A DNA stretch of 64,000 nucleotides from Streptomyces mesophilus (lineage in GTDB: Bacteria > Actinomycetota > Actinomycetes > Streptomycetales > Streptomycetaceae): NCBI RefSeq assembly GCF_011044995.1, contig NZ_JAAKZW010000005.1, positions 80,634-144,633 of the forward strand, in the 5' to 3' direction. The notes beneath the pieces are model-generated. The model was given only the letters and a program-made list of their open reading frames with translations. It was not told the DNA's origin and ran no database searches. Position 1 is the stretch's first letter; every line of letters begins with the position of its first letter. Positions 1-7,175 of this stretch are shown in pieces. A program made the position numbers and the translations under genes.

Positions 1-2
1 TG

Positions 3-740
3 GATGCCACGTGGCTGGGTCGGCGCGTCCTCGCGACAACGGGAGAGACCGGCGGTTTCGCCGAGCGGGCCGTGGCATCGGCCGCCGAACTGTTTCCGGT
101 GCCGGACGGTCTGGGCCTGCCCGAGGCGGTCGCCCTGTACAGCGACGGCAGCACGGCACAGGGCCTGGCCGAGCATGCACGCCTGCGCCGCGGTGAGTGG
201 GTGCTGGTCGAAGCGGCGGCCGGCGGTGTGGGCAGCCTCCTGGTGCAGCTCGCCCGGATCGCGGGCGCACGGGTGATCGGGGCCGCCCGTGGCGAACAGA
301 AGCTGGACGCGATCAGGAAGCTGGGGGCCGACGCGGCCGTCGACTACTCCGCGCCGGACTGGACCGAGCGGGTGCTCGAGGTCACCGAGGGCGCGGGCCC
401 GGACGTCGTGTTCGACGGCGTGGGAGGCACGATCGGGCGCGCCGCGTTCGAGGTGACGGCCCGGGGCGGACGGTTCTCGGTGCACGGGGCCGCGAGCGGC
501 GGGACCACGCTGATCGATCCCGCGGACGCGCACGCCCGAGGCGTGGAGGTCATCGGCATCGAGCAACTCTTCGGCTTCGCTCCGCACGTCCCGCGCTGGG
601 CGGACCAGATCATGTCCCAGGCGGCGCAAGGGCTCGTACGACCGCTCATCGGGCAGACCTTCCCCTTGGACCGGGCCGCGCAGGCGCACACCGCGATCGA
701 AAACCGCACCGCTTTGGGCAAGACCCTGCTGCTGATCTAG
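3..740 (+). CDS. Zinc-binding-type (MDR) oxidoreductase, C-terminal part
   Basis: The gene enters from the left edge already in frame, so its N-terminus and the alcohol-dehydrogenase-like GroES domain are mostly missing. What is visible is the Rossmann NADP(H)-binding half of a medium-chain dehydrogenase/reductase of the quinone-oxidoreductase type. The nucleotide-binding loop reads AAAGGVGSLLVQLA and is followed by GADAAVDYS and the VFDGVGG segment typical of the family. No zinc-ligand cysteine cluster is seen in the visible part, which fits the zinc-free quinone/crotonyl-type branch. Expected role: NAD(P)H-dependent reduction of a quinone or enone in the cytosol. It ends just before a strong hairpin and converges with the next gene. 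Confidence 0.85.
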   Translation, partial: DATWLGRRVLATTGETGGFAERAVASAAELFPVPDGLGLPEAVALYSDGSTAQGLAEHARLRRGEWVLVEAAAGGVGSLLVQLARIAGARVIGAARGEQKLDAIRKLGADAAVDYSAPDWTERVLEVTEGAGPDVVFDGVGGTIGRAAFEVTARGGRFSVHGAASGGTTLIDPADAHARGVEVIGIEQLFGFAPHVPRWADQIMSQAAQGLVRPLIGQTFPLDRAAQAHTAIENRTALGKTLLLI

Positions 741-762
741 GCGGAGGTCCTGAGGAACGGCG

Positions 763-800
763 GCGGCCTGCGTCCGGATGGAGCACTGGACGCAGGCCGC
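763..800. terminator. Bidirectional terminator hairpin
   Basis: GCGGCCTGCGTCC pairs perfectly with GGACGCAGGCCGC (13-bp stem, 12-nt loop) between two convergent genes. No T-run follows on either side, as is common for actinobacterial terminators. Confidence 0.75.
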
Positions 801-808
801 GTGACGGG

Positions 809-1321
809 TCAGGAAGAGCGCTGCATCCGGCGCCGCACCGTGTACGCGGTGGCGCCGAGGCCCACCGCCACCAGGGCCGCGCCCGCCGCGATCGTGCCCG
901 GGCCCGCGTCCTCGAAGGAGCCGCCGAGACCGCCGCGTACGCCCTGCGGGGTGGTGGAGGAGCCGGTCACCGTGAAGGAACCGGTGTACTTCTGGCTGGG
1001 GTTGGAGACGTCGCAGACCACCGTGACGGTGTAGGTGCCGGCCTTGGCTCCGCTGAAGACATTCGAGGTGCCGCTGACCTCGCCGGCGCCACCGACGGCC
1101 GTCAGGGACGCGGTCGGGAACGCGTCCGAGTAGGCACGGGCCGACGCGTTGGGGTTGGCGCTCGCGCAGCCGGACGCGCCGATGCGCACGGACTGGCCGG
1201 GGCCCGCGCTGCTCGGGGTCACCGCGACCGCGCCGGCCTCGACCGCCTGGGCCGTCGGGCCCGCAAGGCCCAGGGCGGCTCCGGCGAGGAGGGTCCCGAC
1301 GGCCAGAGTTCTTGCGTACAT
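809..1321 (-). CDS. Secreted C-tail-anchored surface protein
   Basis: Unknown protein of 170 residues with a clear export plan. It has an N-terminal signal peptide (about 1-26, ending AQA), an Ig-like beta-rich middle with two cysteines (near residues 53 and 103), a Ser/Gly-rich linker, one transmembrane helix (about 142-162) and a short basic tail with RRR. It should be tethered to the outer face of the membrane. No LPXTG/LAXTG-type sortase motif precedes the helix. It has the same plan as the protein at 54471-55010 (signal, paired-cysteine beta domain, helix, arginine tail), so the two are probably paralogues. Function not recognised. Confidence 0.75.
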   Translation of the reverse strand: MYARTLAVGTLLAGAALGLAGPTAQAVEAGAVAVTPSSAGPGQSVRIGASGCASANPNASARAYSDAFPTASLTAVGGAGEVSGTSNVFSGAKAGTYTVTVVCDVSNPSQKYTGSFTVTGSSTTPQGVRGGLGGSFEDAGPGTIAAGAALVAVGLGATAYTVRRRMQRSS

Positions 1322-1512
1322 GGCGTACCTCGTTCTCAGTCCTGTGCCCTTTGCCCCCGGACTGACCGAGTCACAGCGTTGGCACCTCGTGGGGCAGCCC
1401 GCTGCTTGCGGGTGCCACGTCCAGCCGAACGCAACACGCCGAAGCCCGCACCTCGGGCCCCCCGAACGATGGAACGCCGCACCACGGTTGGCCGAACGTC
1501 ACCCCTCGACGG

Positions 1513-1900
1513 TCACTTCGGCGGGTCCTCCCCCACCAGGCCGTCCACGGACTCCCTGATGAGGTCGGCGTGCCCGGCATGGCGGGCGTACTCCTCGAGC
1601 AGGTCGAGGAGGATGCGGCGCAGGTTGGGGCGCTCTCCGCCGGGCGTCACGTAGGCGCCCAGCTGGTCGAGGCCGCCCTGGGCGAGCGCCTTGTCGACGA
1701 TCGCTCGCGAGCGGGCCACAGCGTCCCGCCACAGGGTGAGCAGTTCGGCGGGGGTGTGGTCGGCAGCCGTGCGGAACGCCCAGTCCGGGTCGCTCTTCCA
1801 GTCCACGGAGTCCCAGGGCTCGCCCGCGGGGACGGCGAGCCACAGGCGTGTGAGTGACCGTCCTCGACCTGGGCCAGGTGTCTGCGTTGTATTCGGTCAT
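1513..1900 (-). pseudogene. Truncated DinB/DUF664-type gene
   Basis: The frame ending at 1513 encodes a C-terminal DinB/DUF664-like half (97 residues from a GTG at 1806) with the motif LLEEYARHAGHADLIRE, where histidines normally bind metal. The N-terminal helical half and first metal ligand of the roughly 170-residue family are absent, because the next gene ends at 2010. Reading in frame upstream of 1806 continues as sensible protein (LWLAVPAGEPWDS), and an ATG at 1900 opens a different frame (MTEYNADTW) that could join it only through frame changes around 1850-1880. The GTG has no convincing ribosome-binding site. I read this as a 5'-truncated, possibly frameshifted relic; a short real protein cannot be excluded. 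Confidence 0.5.
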
Positions 1901-2009
1901 GGCGGCAGACGGTATCGAAGCGTGCCGAACACGTCCGTGGGGTGGCTCAGTTCGGATGCGCAGCTGCCAGCCGGAGCGCCAGGGGCAGGCGTAACATGGC
2001 GGGCAGCGG

Positions 2010-2900
2010 TCATTTGCAGAGATTCCGTTCGCTGCTCCCCGGCCACCGCTCCACCTTGCCGCCGTCCCCGCGCACGTAGGCGTTCTTCTCGTCGGCGGAC
2101 AGCCACAACTCGCGCCCGTCGTGCCGCCAGCCGGTGTCGACCGCGTCGGCGGGCAGCTTCGTGTCTCCGGAGTACGCGGAGTGGAGCCGGTCGATGTCGG
2201 CCAGGGCGCCTTCGGGGTCGCGGTAGTAGCCACGCCCTTCCCTGCCCTCGCCGAGGGTGAGGAACTCCGCCGACTGCCAGTCGCAGTGCTCGGGCCCCAT
2301 CGCGCTGTGCACCTTGCGGGTGTCCACCCCACGCCCCCTCACGTCGGCCCACACCCTCAGGTCCAAGTCGTCGCGCTCGCGCGCCGCGTATTCGGACGGG
2401 TCGCACAGCGCGTACGTCTCGACGGTCCAGCCGTCCGTGCCCTGCACGTCCTCGGCAGCGATCATCCCGGCGCGGGTGCGACCGTCCACGTCGTACGAGA
2501 AGAGCACCCGCTTGTCCTCGCGCTTCTCCACGCGGTAGCCGCGCTCCGGGGCGATCTGCCAGGACGGGTCCTGGTCCAGATGCTTCTGCAACGCCGCCTC
2601 CGCCGATTCCGCGCTGACGCTGCTCCCGCGGTCGTGCGGGGATCCCGCCTCGTATGGCTCCCCCGCGCACTCGAGGGTCAGCAGAGCCGCGCCCCCGCCG
2701 TCCAGCGGACTGTCCTCCCGGACCCAGCCGGGCGTACGCGCCTTCAGCGGGCCGTCGTACGAGGGCGGCGCGGACACGGCGGACTCCGGCTTCGTGACCA
2801 GCCCCTCCGAGATATCGGTTCCCCCGCACCCGCACAGCGCGATCACGCCCGCCACAACGGCGGCGAACCCTCTGCCAGCCCGCATTCCACTCCCCCGCAT
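2010..2900 (-). CDS. Lipoprotein of unknown function
   Basis: A type-II signal peptide ends in LCGC, with the lipid-modified cysteine at residue 20 of the shorter form, followed by about 270 residues of polar, Trp- and Asp-rich sequence. No enzyme motif is recognised. Two starts are equally well equipped: ATG at 2900 and ATG at 2885 each sit in one copy of a perfect 15-bp tandem duplication carrying GGGGAG then ATG. The products differ by five residues. It is transcribed leftward, with a strong hairpin just upstream separating it from the previous operon. Confidence 0.7.
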   Translation of the reverse strand: MRGSGMRAGRGFAAVVAGVIALCGCGGTDISEGLVTKPESAVSAPPSYDGPLKARTPGWVREDSPLDGGGAALLTLECAGEPYEAGSPHDRGSSVSAESAEAALQKHLDQDPSWQIAPERGYRVEKREDKRVLFSYDVDGRTRAGMIAAEDVQGTDGWTVETYALCDPSEYAARERDDLDLRVWADVRGRGVDTRKVHSAMGPEHCDWQSAEFLTLGEGREGRGYYRDPEGALADIDRLHSAYSGDTKLPADAVDTGWRHDGRELWLSADEKNAYVRGDGGKVERWPGSSERNLCK

Positions 2901-2910
2901 TCCACTCCCC
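2881..2910 (-). repeat. Tandem duplication of SD plus start codon (2 x 15 bp)
   Basis: On the minus strand the unit GGGGAGTGGAATGCG occurs twice without a gap. Each copy holds a Shine-Dalgarno sequence and an in-frame ATG for the lipoprotein gene. Confidence 0.9.
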
Positions 2911-2973
2911 GTCTCCCGGCATTCACCGCTTGGACGCGGACAGGGCAGGAAACGTTCGGCCCGCACACACAAG

Positions 2974-3014
2974 AGCCCGCGCCGGGGTCCCCTGTCGGGA
3001 CTCCGGCGCGGGCT
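2974..3014 (-). terminator. Strong terminator hairpin
   Basis: An 18-bp stem with one G-T wobble and a five-base loop (ctgtc) lies directly downstream of the gene ending at 3026. It would end the leftward SDR/flavoprotein operon before the lipoprotein gene. Confidence 0.75.
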
Positions 3015-3025
3015 GTGGTCCGGCG

Positions 3026-3850
3026 CTACTTCGCGCCCGGTTCGTCCTTCGCGAGGCCCGGCTTCAGCGGCATGTTCTGGCCGGGGACGAACGCCGCGTT
3101 GATCTGCAGGCTGATCACGTGTTCGTCCGGCGCGATGGTGACGCCGAGCACTTCCTTGAAGAGCTTGGAGTACGGCTCGGACATCTTGAACTTCCAGTCG
3201 AGGGGGCCGGCCGAGAACTTGCCGTCGTTCATACGGGGGTTGATGAGGTCGGCGTAGAACTCGGCGGTGTTGTAGTGGGCCATCTCGATCATCATCGGGG
3301 ACCGCTTCTCGTCCACGTAGATGTTGCCGCTGGCCTTGGTGATCAGGGGGAAGTCGTGCAGCCAGAAGCCGTCCGTGCGCAGCGAGCGGCCGGTCTTGGT
3401 GTTCGTGAACTTCCAGCCGCCCGGGTACCAGATCCGGCCGTTGACGAAGTTGATGTTGCTGTACCCCTCGGCGCCGACCGGGGTCCACAGGCCGGCGCCG
3501 TCCTTGAGCACGCCCACCGGGCAGATGCCTTCGGCCTTGACGCCGACCCGTTTGAACTCGGAGAGCAGTGCGGGCGCGAGAGGCAGGCTGCCGGTTCCGG
3601 ACTGGGCGAAGAACCAGAAGGCCGTCTTCTTGTCCGGAGCCTCGTCGTAGTAGTGCCCGGCGGGCTTGTCCTTCTGCCCGGTCGGCGGGTTGTAGAAGGA
3701 CGGCAGGCAGTTGGTGGCCGGAGGGTTCCCCTTCGGATACTCGGGGTCGGCGTCCGCGGCGGATGCGGCCGTGACGGGCAGGGACAGCAGGGCCGCGGCG
3801 GTGACGGCTACGGTCGTTCTGGCGAATCTCACGGGTGTCTCCCAGGGCAT
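3026..3850 (-). CDS. Secreted protein of unknown function
   Basis: This is a 274-residue exported protein starting at ATG 3850, chosen because AAGGGGGG lies seven bases upstream; a longer frame from 3883 has no such site. The signal peptide covers about residues 1-31 (ending ASA). The mature part is rich in aromatic residues and has two cysteines (in TNCLPSF and GICPVGV) that could form a disulphide. No family is recognised. It is the last gene of a leftward group behind two SDR genes and a flavodoxin-like reductase, 117 bases after the SDR, so co-transcription is possible but not certain. Confidence 0.7.
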   Translation of the reverse strand: MPWETPVRFARTTVAVTAAALLSLPVTAASAADADPEYPKGNPPATNCLPSFYNPPTGQKDKPAGHYYDEAPDKKTAFWFFAQSGTGSLPLAPALLSEFKRVGVKAEGICPVGVLKDGAGLWTPVGAEGYSNINFVNGRIWYPGGWKFTNTKTGRSLRTDGFWLHDFPLITKASGNIYVDEKRSPMMIEMAHYNTAEFYADLINPRMNDGKFSAGPLDWKFKMSEPYSKLFKEVLGVTIAPDEHVISLQINAAFVPGQNMPLKPGLAKDEPGAK

Positions 3851-3967
3851 GGCGGACCCCCCTTGGTCGTGAGCACCACTCAAGGGGCAGCCACGGCCGG
3901 GCGGCGCGCTGATGCGGCCGTTGGGATGAGTTCCGTGGGGGTTGCAGTCGGCGCCGAGCCGCGGGGA

Positions 3968-4849
3968 TCACGGCAGGGGTGTTCCTCCGGTGGCGTTCAT
4001 GATCTCGGCAGTGATGAAGCTCGCGTGCTCCGATGCCAGGAACACATAGGCGGGCGCCATCTCAGCGGGCTGGGCGGGACGGCCCATCGGGGCCTGCTTG
4101 CCGAACGCCTTGGTGTCGGGCAGCGTCGCCGGGATCAGCGGCGTCCAGACCGGGCCCGGGGCAACGGCGTTGACGCGGATGCCGTTCTCGACCAGCATCT
4201 GCGCGAGTCCCTGGGTGAACGTGACGATGGCGCCCTTGGTCATGGCGTAGTCGAGCAGATGAGGGCTCGGCTTGTAGGCCTGCACCGAGGTGGTGTTGAT
4301 GATGGATCCGCCCGGAGGGATGTGCGGTACGGCCATCTTGCACAGCCAGAACATGCCGTACAGGTTCGTGTGCATGACGCGGTCGAACTGCTCCGTGGTG
4401 ATGTCCTGGATGCCCTGCGGCTGGGACATCTGATACGCCGCGTTGTTGACCAGAACGTCGATGTGCCCGAACTCCGCGACGGCCCGCTCGACGAGGCGAC
4501 GGCACTGCTCCTCTTCCCGGATATCGCACGGCACGGCCAGGCCGCGGCGCCCTGCCTCCTCGACGAGGCCGACCGTCACCCGAGCGTCCTCCGCCTCCGA
4601 CGGCAGGTAGGTGAACAGCACGTCCGCTCCCTCGCGGGCATAGGCCAGGGCAACAGCCCGCCCGATTCCGGAGTCGCCTCCGGTCACCACCGCCGCCCGG
4701 TTGTGCAGCAACCCACTGCCCCGGTAGGACTCCTCGCCGTGGTCGGGCGGCGGGTCCATGGGGCCGCTCCAGCCCGGAGGCTCCTGGTCCTGCTGAGCGA
4801 ATTCCGGCTGCGGGTGCTTCGTCGTGGGGTCCTGCGGCGGGTTGCTCAT
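3968..4849 (-). CDS. YghA/GSP39-type short-chain dehydrogenase
   Basis: An NAD(P)-dependent SDR oxidoreductase of the long YghA (general stress protein 39) group, 293 residues with the characteristic proline-rich N-terminal extension. The cofactor motif TGGDSGIG is at residues 56-63, VNNAA follows, and the catalytic YAMTK supplies Tyr and Lys. The C-terminal ATGGTPLP is the usual end of the group. The start at 4849 has AGGAAG nine bases upstream; a longer frame from 4939 would run through a 9-bp tandem repeat and is unlikely. It is distally co-transcribed with a flavodoxin-like reductase and a second YghA-type SDR. Family members are often tied to oxidative or general stress; the substrate is unknown. 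Confidence 0.88.
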   Translation of the reverse strand: MSNPPQDPTTKHPQPEFAQQDQEPPGWSGPMDPPPDHGEESYRGSGLLHNRAAVVTGGDSGIGRAVALAYAREGADVLFTYLPSEAEDARVTVGLVEEAGRRGLAVPCDIREEEQCRRLVERAVAEFGHIDVLVNNAAYQMSQPQGIQDITTEQFDRVMHTNLYGMFWLCKMAVPHIPPGGSIINTTSVQAYKPSPHLLDYAMTKGAIVTFTQGLAQMLVENGIRVNAVAPGPVWTPLIPATLPDTKAFGKQAPMGRPAQPAEMAPAYVFLASEHASFITAEIMNATGGTPLP

Positions 4850-4870
4850 CAGCGTGGTCTTCCTGTCTTG

Positions 4871-4906
4871 CGAGGGATACGAGGGATACGAGGGATGCGA
4901 GGGCCG
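4871..4906. repeat. Short tandem repeat, 4 x 9 bp
   Basis: CGAGGGATA occurs twice, then CGAGGGATG and CGAGGGCCG, in the 86-base gap between the flavoprotein gene and the downstream SDR. The period is a multiple of three, so it stays open in frame upstream of the SDR start. Confidence 0.85.
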
Positions 4907-4935
4907 TGCGCGTGCCGTGTCCGTGCTGACGGGCG

Positions 4936-5535
4936 TCATCCGGCCGGGTAGGGGTGCTCCCGCAGGAGCTTCGCGAGGTGAACGGTGTTCACGGCGAGGG
5001 TGTGGGTCGTGTCCGCCACGGCCTCAGGTGTTGTGTCGAGGTCCTGGTAGTCGGTGCCCTGCTGTGCTTCGCCGACCCAGTACGTGACAGCGCCGGGGGC
5101 GAGGGAGAGGCCGACGTCGTTCAGCGCCTGGAAGACGTCGGCGCTGACCTTGTGCGCGCCGTCCTCGTTGCCGACCACGGCGACCGCGGCGACTTTGCCG
5201 TACAGCAGGGGGCGCCCCTGCTCGTCGGTCTGCGAGGACTCGGCGTTCAGCCGTTCAAGAACTCGCTGGCAGACGCTGGAGGGGTGGCCCAGCCAGATCG
5301 GCGTGGCGATCACGAGGATGTCGCTGCGCAGCACCTTCTCGCGCAGGAGGGGCCAGGCGTCGCCCTCGCCCATGTCCGTCCCGATGCCGGGGCGGACATC
5401 GTGGTCGGCGACCCGGATCGTCTCGCTCGTCACGCCGAGCTTGTCGAGTTCGGCGCAGACCTGGTCCGACAGCAACAGGCTGCTGGAGGACGTGGGGGAA
5501 GCGTTGAGTGTGCAGACCAGGGAGAGGGCATGCAT
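4936..5535 (-). CDS. Flavodoxin-like NAD(P)H-dependent FMN reductase
   Basis: A 199-residue flavodoxin-fold protein. An N-terminal beta strand leads into a phosphate-binding loop (TLNASPTSSSS, about 9-19). The central ATPIWLGHPSSVCQRVLERL is the second FMN loop of the NADPH-dependent FMN reductase family, and VAVVGNEDGAH precedes the third flavin-contacting strand. AAGGAG lies nine bases before ATG 5535. It sits between two YghA-type SDR genes with short gaps, so it probably belongs to the same leftward transcript and supplies flavin or quinone reduction in the cytosol. The exact substrate cannot be read from sequence. Confidence 0.82.
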   Translation of the reverse strand: MHALSLVCTLNASPTSSSSLLLSDQVCAELDKLGVTSETIRVADHDVRPGIGTDMGEGDAWPLLREKVLRSDILVIATPIWLGHPSSVCQRVLERLNAESSQTDEQGRPLLYGKVAAVAVVGNEDGAHKVSADVFQALNDVGLSLAPGAVTYWVGEAQQGTDYQDLDTTPEAVADTTHTLAVNTVHLAKLLREHPYPAG

Positions 5536-5607
5536 GGCGTGTTGCTCCTTGAACGAGGGTGGGGCAGATGAACAGGGCCGGGGTGACCCGCCGTCGTGGC
5601 CTCTGGT

Positions 5608-6522
5608 TCAGCGGCTGTCGGTCATTCCGCCGGTGACCGCGATGGTCTCGCCGATCGTGTAGCTGGAGTCGGCTTCCGCGGCGAGGTAGACGTAGGCCGG
5701 GGCGAGTTCCTCCGGCTGGGCGGCTCGGCCCATCGGATCGGCGGAGGCGAGATTCTGCTTCAGGTAGTCGTCGGGGAAACGCTGGCCGGCGAGGTTCAGG
5801 ACGGTCCAGGTCGGTCCGGGCGCCACGACGTTCGCGCGAACACCGCGCTTGGCCAGGTGGGAGGCGATCGATTTCGTGAAGACGATCTGCGCGGCCTTCG
5901 ATGCCGCGTAATCCATCATCATGTCGCTGCCCTTGAGACCCTCTTCCGATGCCGTCGCGATGATCGCGTCCCCGCGCTCCAGGTGGGGCAGGGCCGCTTG
6001 GACGAGGTGGAAGTAGGCGTAGACGTTCGTCTTGAAGGCCAGATCGAACTCCTCGAAGTTCAGGTCGTCGAGCGAGTTCTGGCTGTTGAGGCGGGCCGCG
6101 TTGCTCACCAGGATGTTGAGCCCGCCCAAGGTGTCCACCGTGGTGTCGACCGCCTCCCGGCAGAAGTCCCGATCGCACAGGTCACCCGGTATCAGCACGC
6201 ACCGTCGGCCCTCGCCTTCGACCACCTCGCGGGTCTGTTCGGCGTCCTCCTGCTCCTCGGGCAGATACACGATCGCCACGTCGGCGCCCTCGCGGGCATA
6301 CAGCACGGCCACCGCCCTGCCGATCCCCGAGTCGCCACCTGTGATCAGCGCCGCTTTGCCTTGGAGCTTGTCCGACCCGCGATAGCGCGGCGCCATGTAG
6401 CGAGGCGGCGTCGACATCCGTGACTCCAGACCGGGTCGCGACTGCCGCTCGAACCGGTACGGCGGCACCGGCTCGCCGGCCTCGCCCGGACGGGCAGTGG
6501 GCACTTCATGTGCGTCAGCCAC
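5608..6522 (-). CDS. YghA/GSP39-type short-chain dehydrogenase (first gene of operon)
   Basis: A second long SDR, 304 residues from a GTG at 6522. This start is chosen over the ATG at 6417 because GGAGG lies eight bases upstream and because the added segment (PTARPGEAGEPVPPY) resembles the N-terminal extension of the family. TGGDSGIG is at residues 61-68, the ILVSNAA strand and YAASK catalytic pair follow, and the protein ends AVTGGMTDS. It is divergent from the Nudix gene across 99 bases and heads the operon with the flavodoxin-like reductase and the SDR at 3968-4849. The two SDRs are related but clearly diverged, so not a recent duplication. Confidence 0.87.
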   Translation of the reverse strand: MADAHEVPTARPGEAGEPVPPYRFERQSRPGLESRMSTPPRYMAPRYRGSDKLQGKAALITGGDSGIGRAVAVLYAREGADVAIVYLPEEQEDAEQTREVVEGEGRRCVLIPGDLCDRDFCREAVDTTVDTLGGLNILVSNAARLNSQNSLDDLNFEEFDLAFKTNVYAYFHLVQAALPHLERGDAIIATASEEGLKGSDMMMDYAASKAAQIVFTKSIASHLAKRGVRANVVAPGPTWTVLNLAGQRFPDDYLKQNLASADPMGRAAQPEELAPAYVYLAAEADSSYTIGETIAVTGGMTDSR

Positions 6523-6621
6523 CTGCTGAACCTCCAGCTCACGTATACGACGGGAATCCACCCCACGTAACCCGGCCGAACGGCCACGAAACACACCGGC
6601 ACCGCCCGGTAAAGTTCCACG

Positions 6622-7107
6622 ATGTCCTCGCTCAGGCTTCGCCATTCCGCCCGCGGCCTCATCCTCGACCCTGCCGACCGCATCCTTCTGTGCCGTTTCG
6701 ACAACCCCGATCTGGTCGTGTGGTCCACGCCGGGCGGTGGCGTCGAGCCCGGCGAGACGGTGCGCGAGGCTCTGCGCCGTGAGCTGCTCGAAGAGGTCGG
6801 CCTGAAACTCGACCACGACCCGCCCCACGTATGGCGTCGCCAAGTCGTCGTGGCGGGCTACGGGCCGGGCTACGACGGAGCGCTCCAGGACTACTTCCTC
6901 GTCCGCACGCACGCGTTCGACGCGGCGGGCACCTTCACCGAGAAGCAGCTGGCCGCCGAAGGCATCGCGGAGTTCCGCTGGTGGAGCGTGCGGGAGATCG
7001 CCGACCACCCCGGCCCTGCCGTCTTCGCCCCGCGCGACCTCGCCACACCGCTCTCGGCCCTGCTCACCGAGGGCGCCCCGGAACAGCCGGTGATCCTCGG
7101 CCTGTAG
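6622..7107 (+). CDS. Nudix hydrolase
   Basis: A 161-residue protein with a complete Nudix box: G39, E45, R53-E54, E57-E58 and G60 match Gx5Ex7REUxEExGU, which binds Mg2+ and cleaves a nucleoside diphosphate linked to another moiety. The N-terminal RGLILDPADRILLCRF strand pair and the PGGGVEPGE entry to the box are typical of the MutT-like branch. The specific substrate (oxidised nucleotide, NADH, ADP-ribose) cannot be told. It is transcribed rightward, divergent from the SDR operon, and converges with the PL8 lyase gene 68 bases away. Confidence 0.9.
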   Translation: MSSLRLRHSARGLILDPADRILLCRFDNPDLVVWSTPGGGVEPGETVREALRRELLEEVGLKLDHDPPHVWRRQVVVAGYGPGYDGALQDYFLVRTHAFDAAGTFTEKQLAAEGIAEFRWWSVREIADHPGPAVFAPRDLATPLSALLTEGAPEQPVILGL

Positions 7108-7175
7108 GCGGGGCGGTGGCTGCATGGCACGCTGACCCACCATGGCGAGCAATGGCTCGACCAGCAGCTACTTGG

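Noticed and set aside
1322..1512. Possible hairpin GGCACC/GGTGCC upstream of the surface-protein gene
   Set aside because: Short arms with a poor centre; no clear role.
4850..4939. Longer N-terminus for the first SDR
   Set aside because: It would translate the 9-bp tandem repeat as a Ser-Tyr-Pro run; the family starts near MSNPPQ and AGGAAG precedes that ATG.
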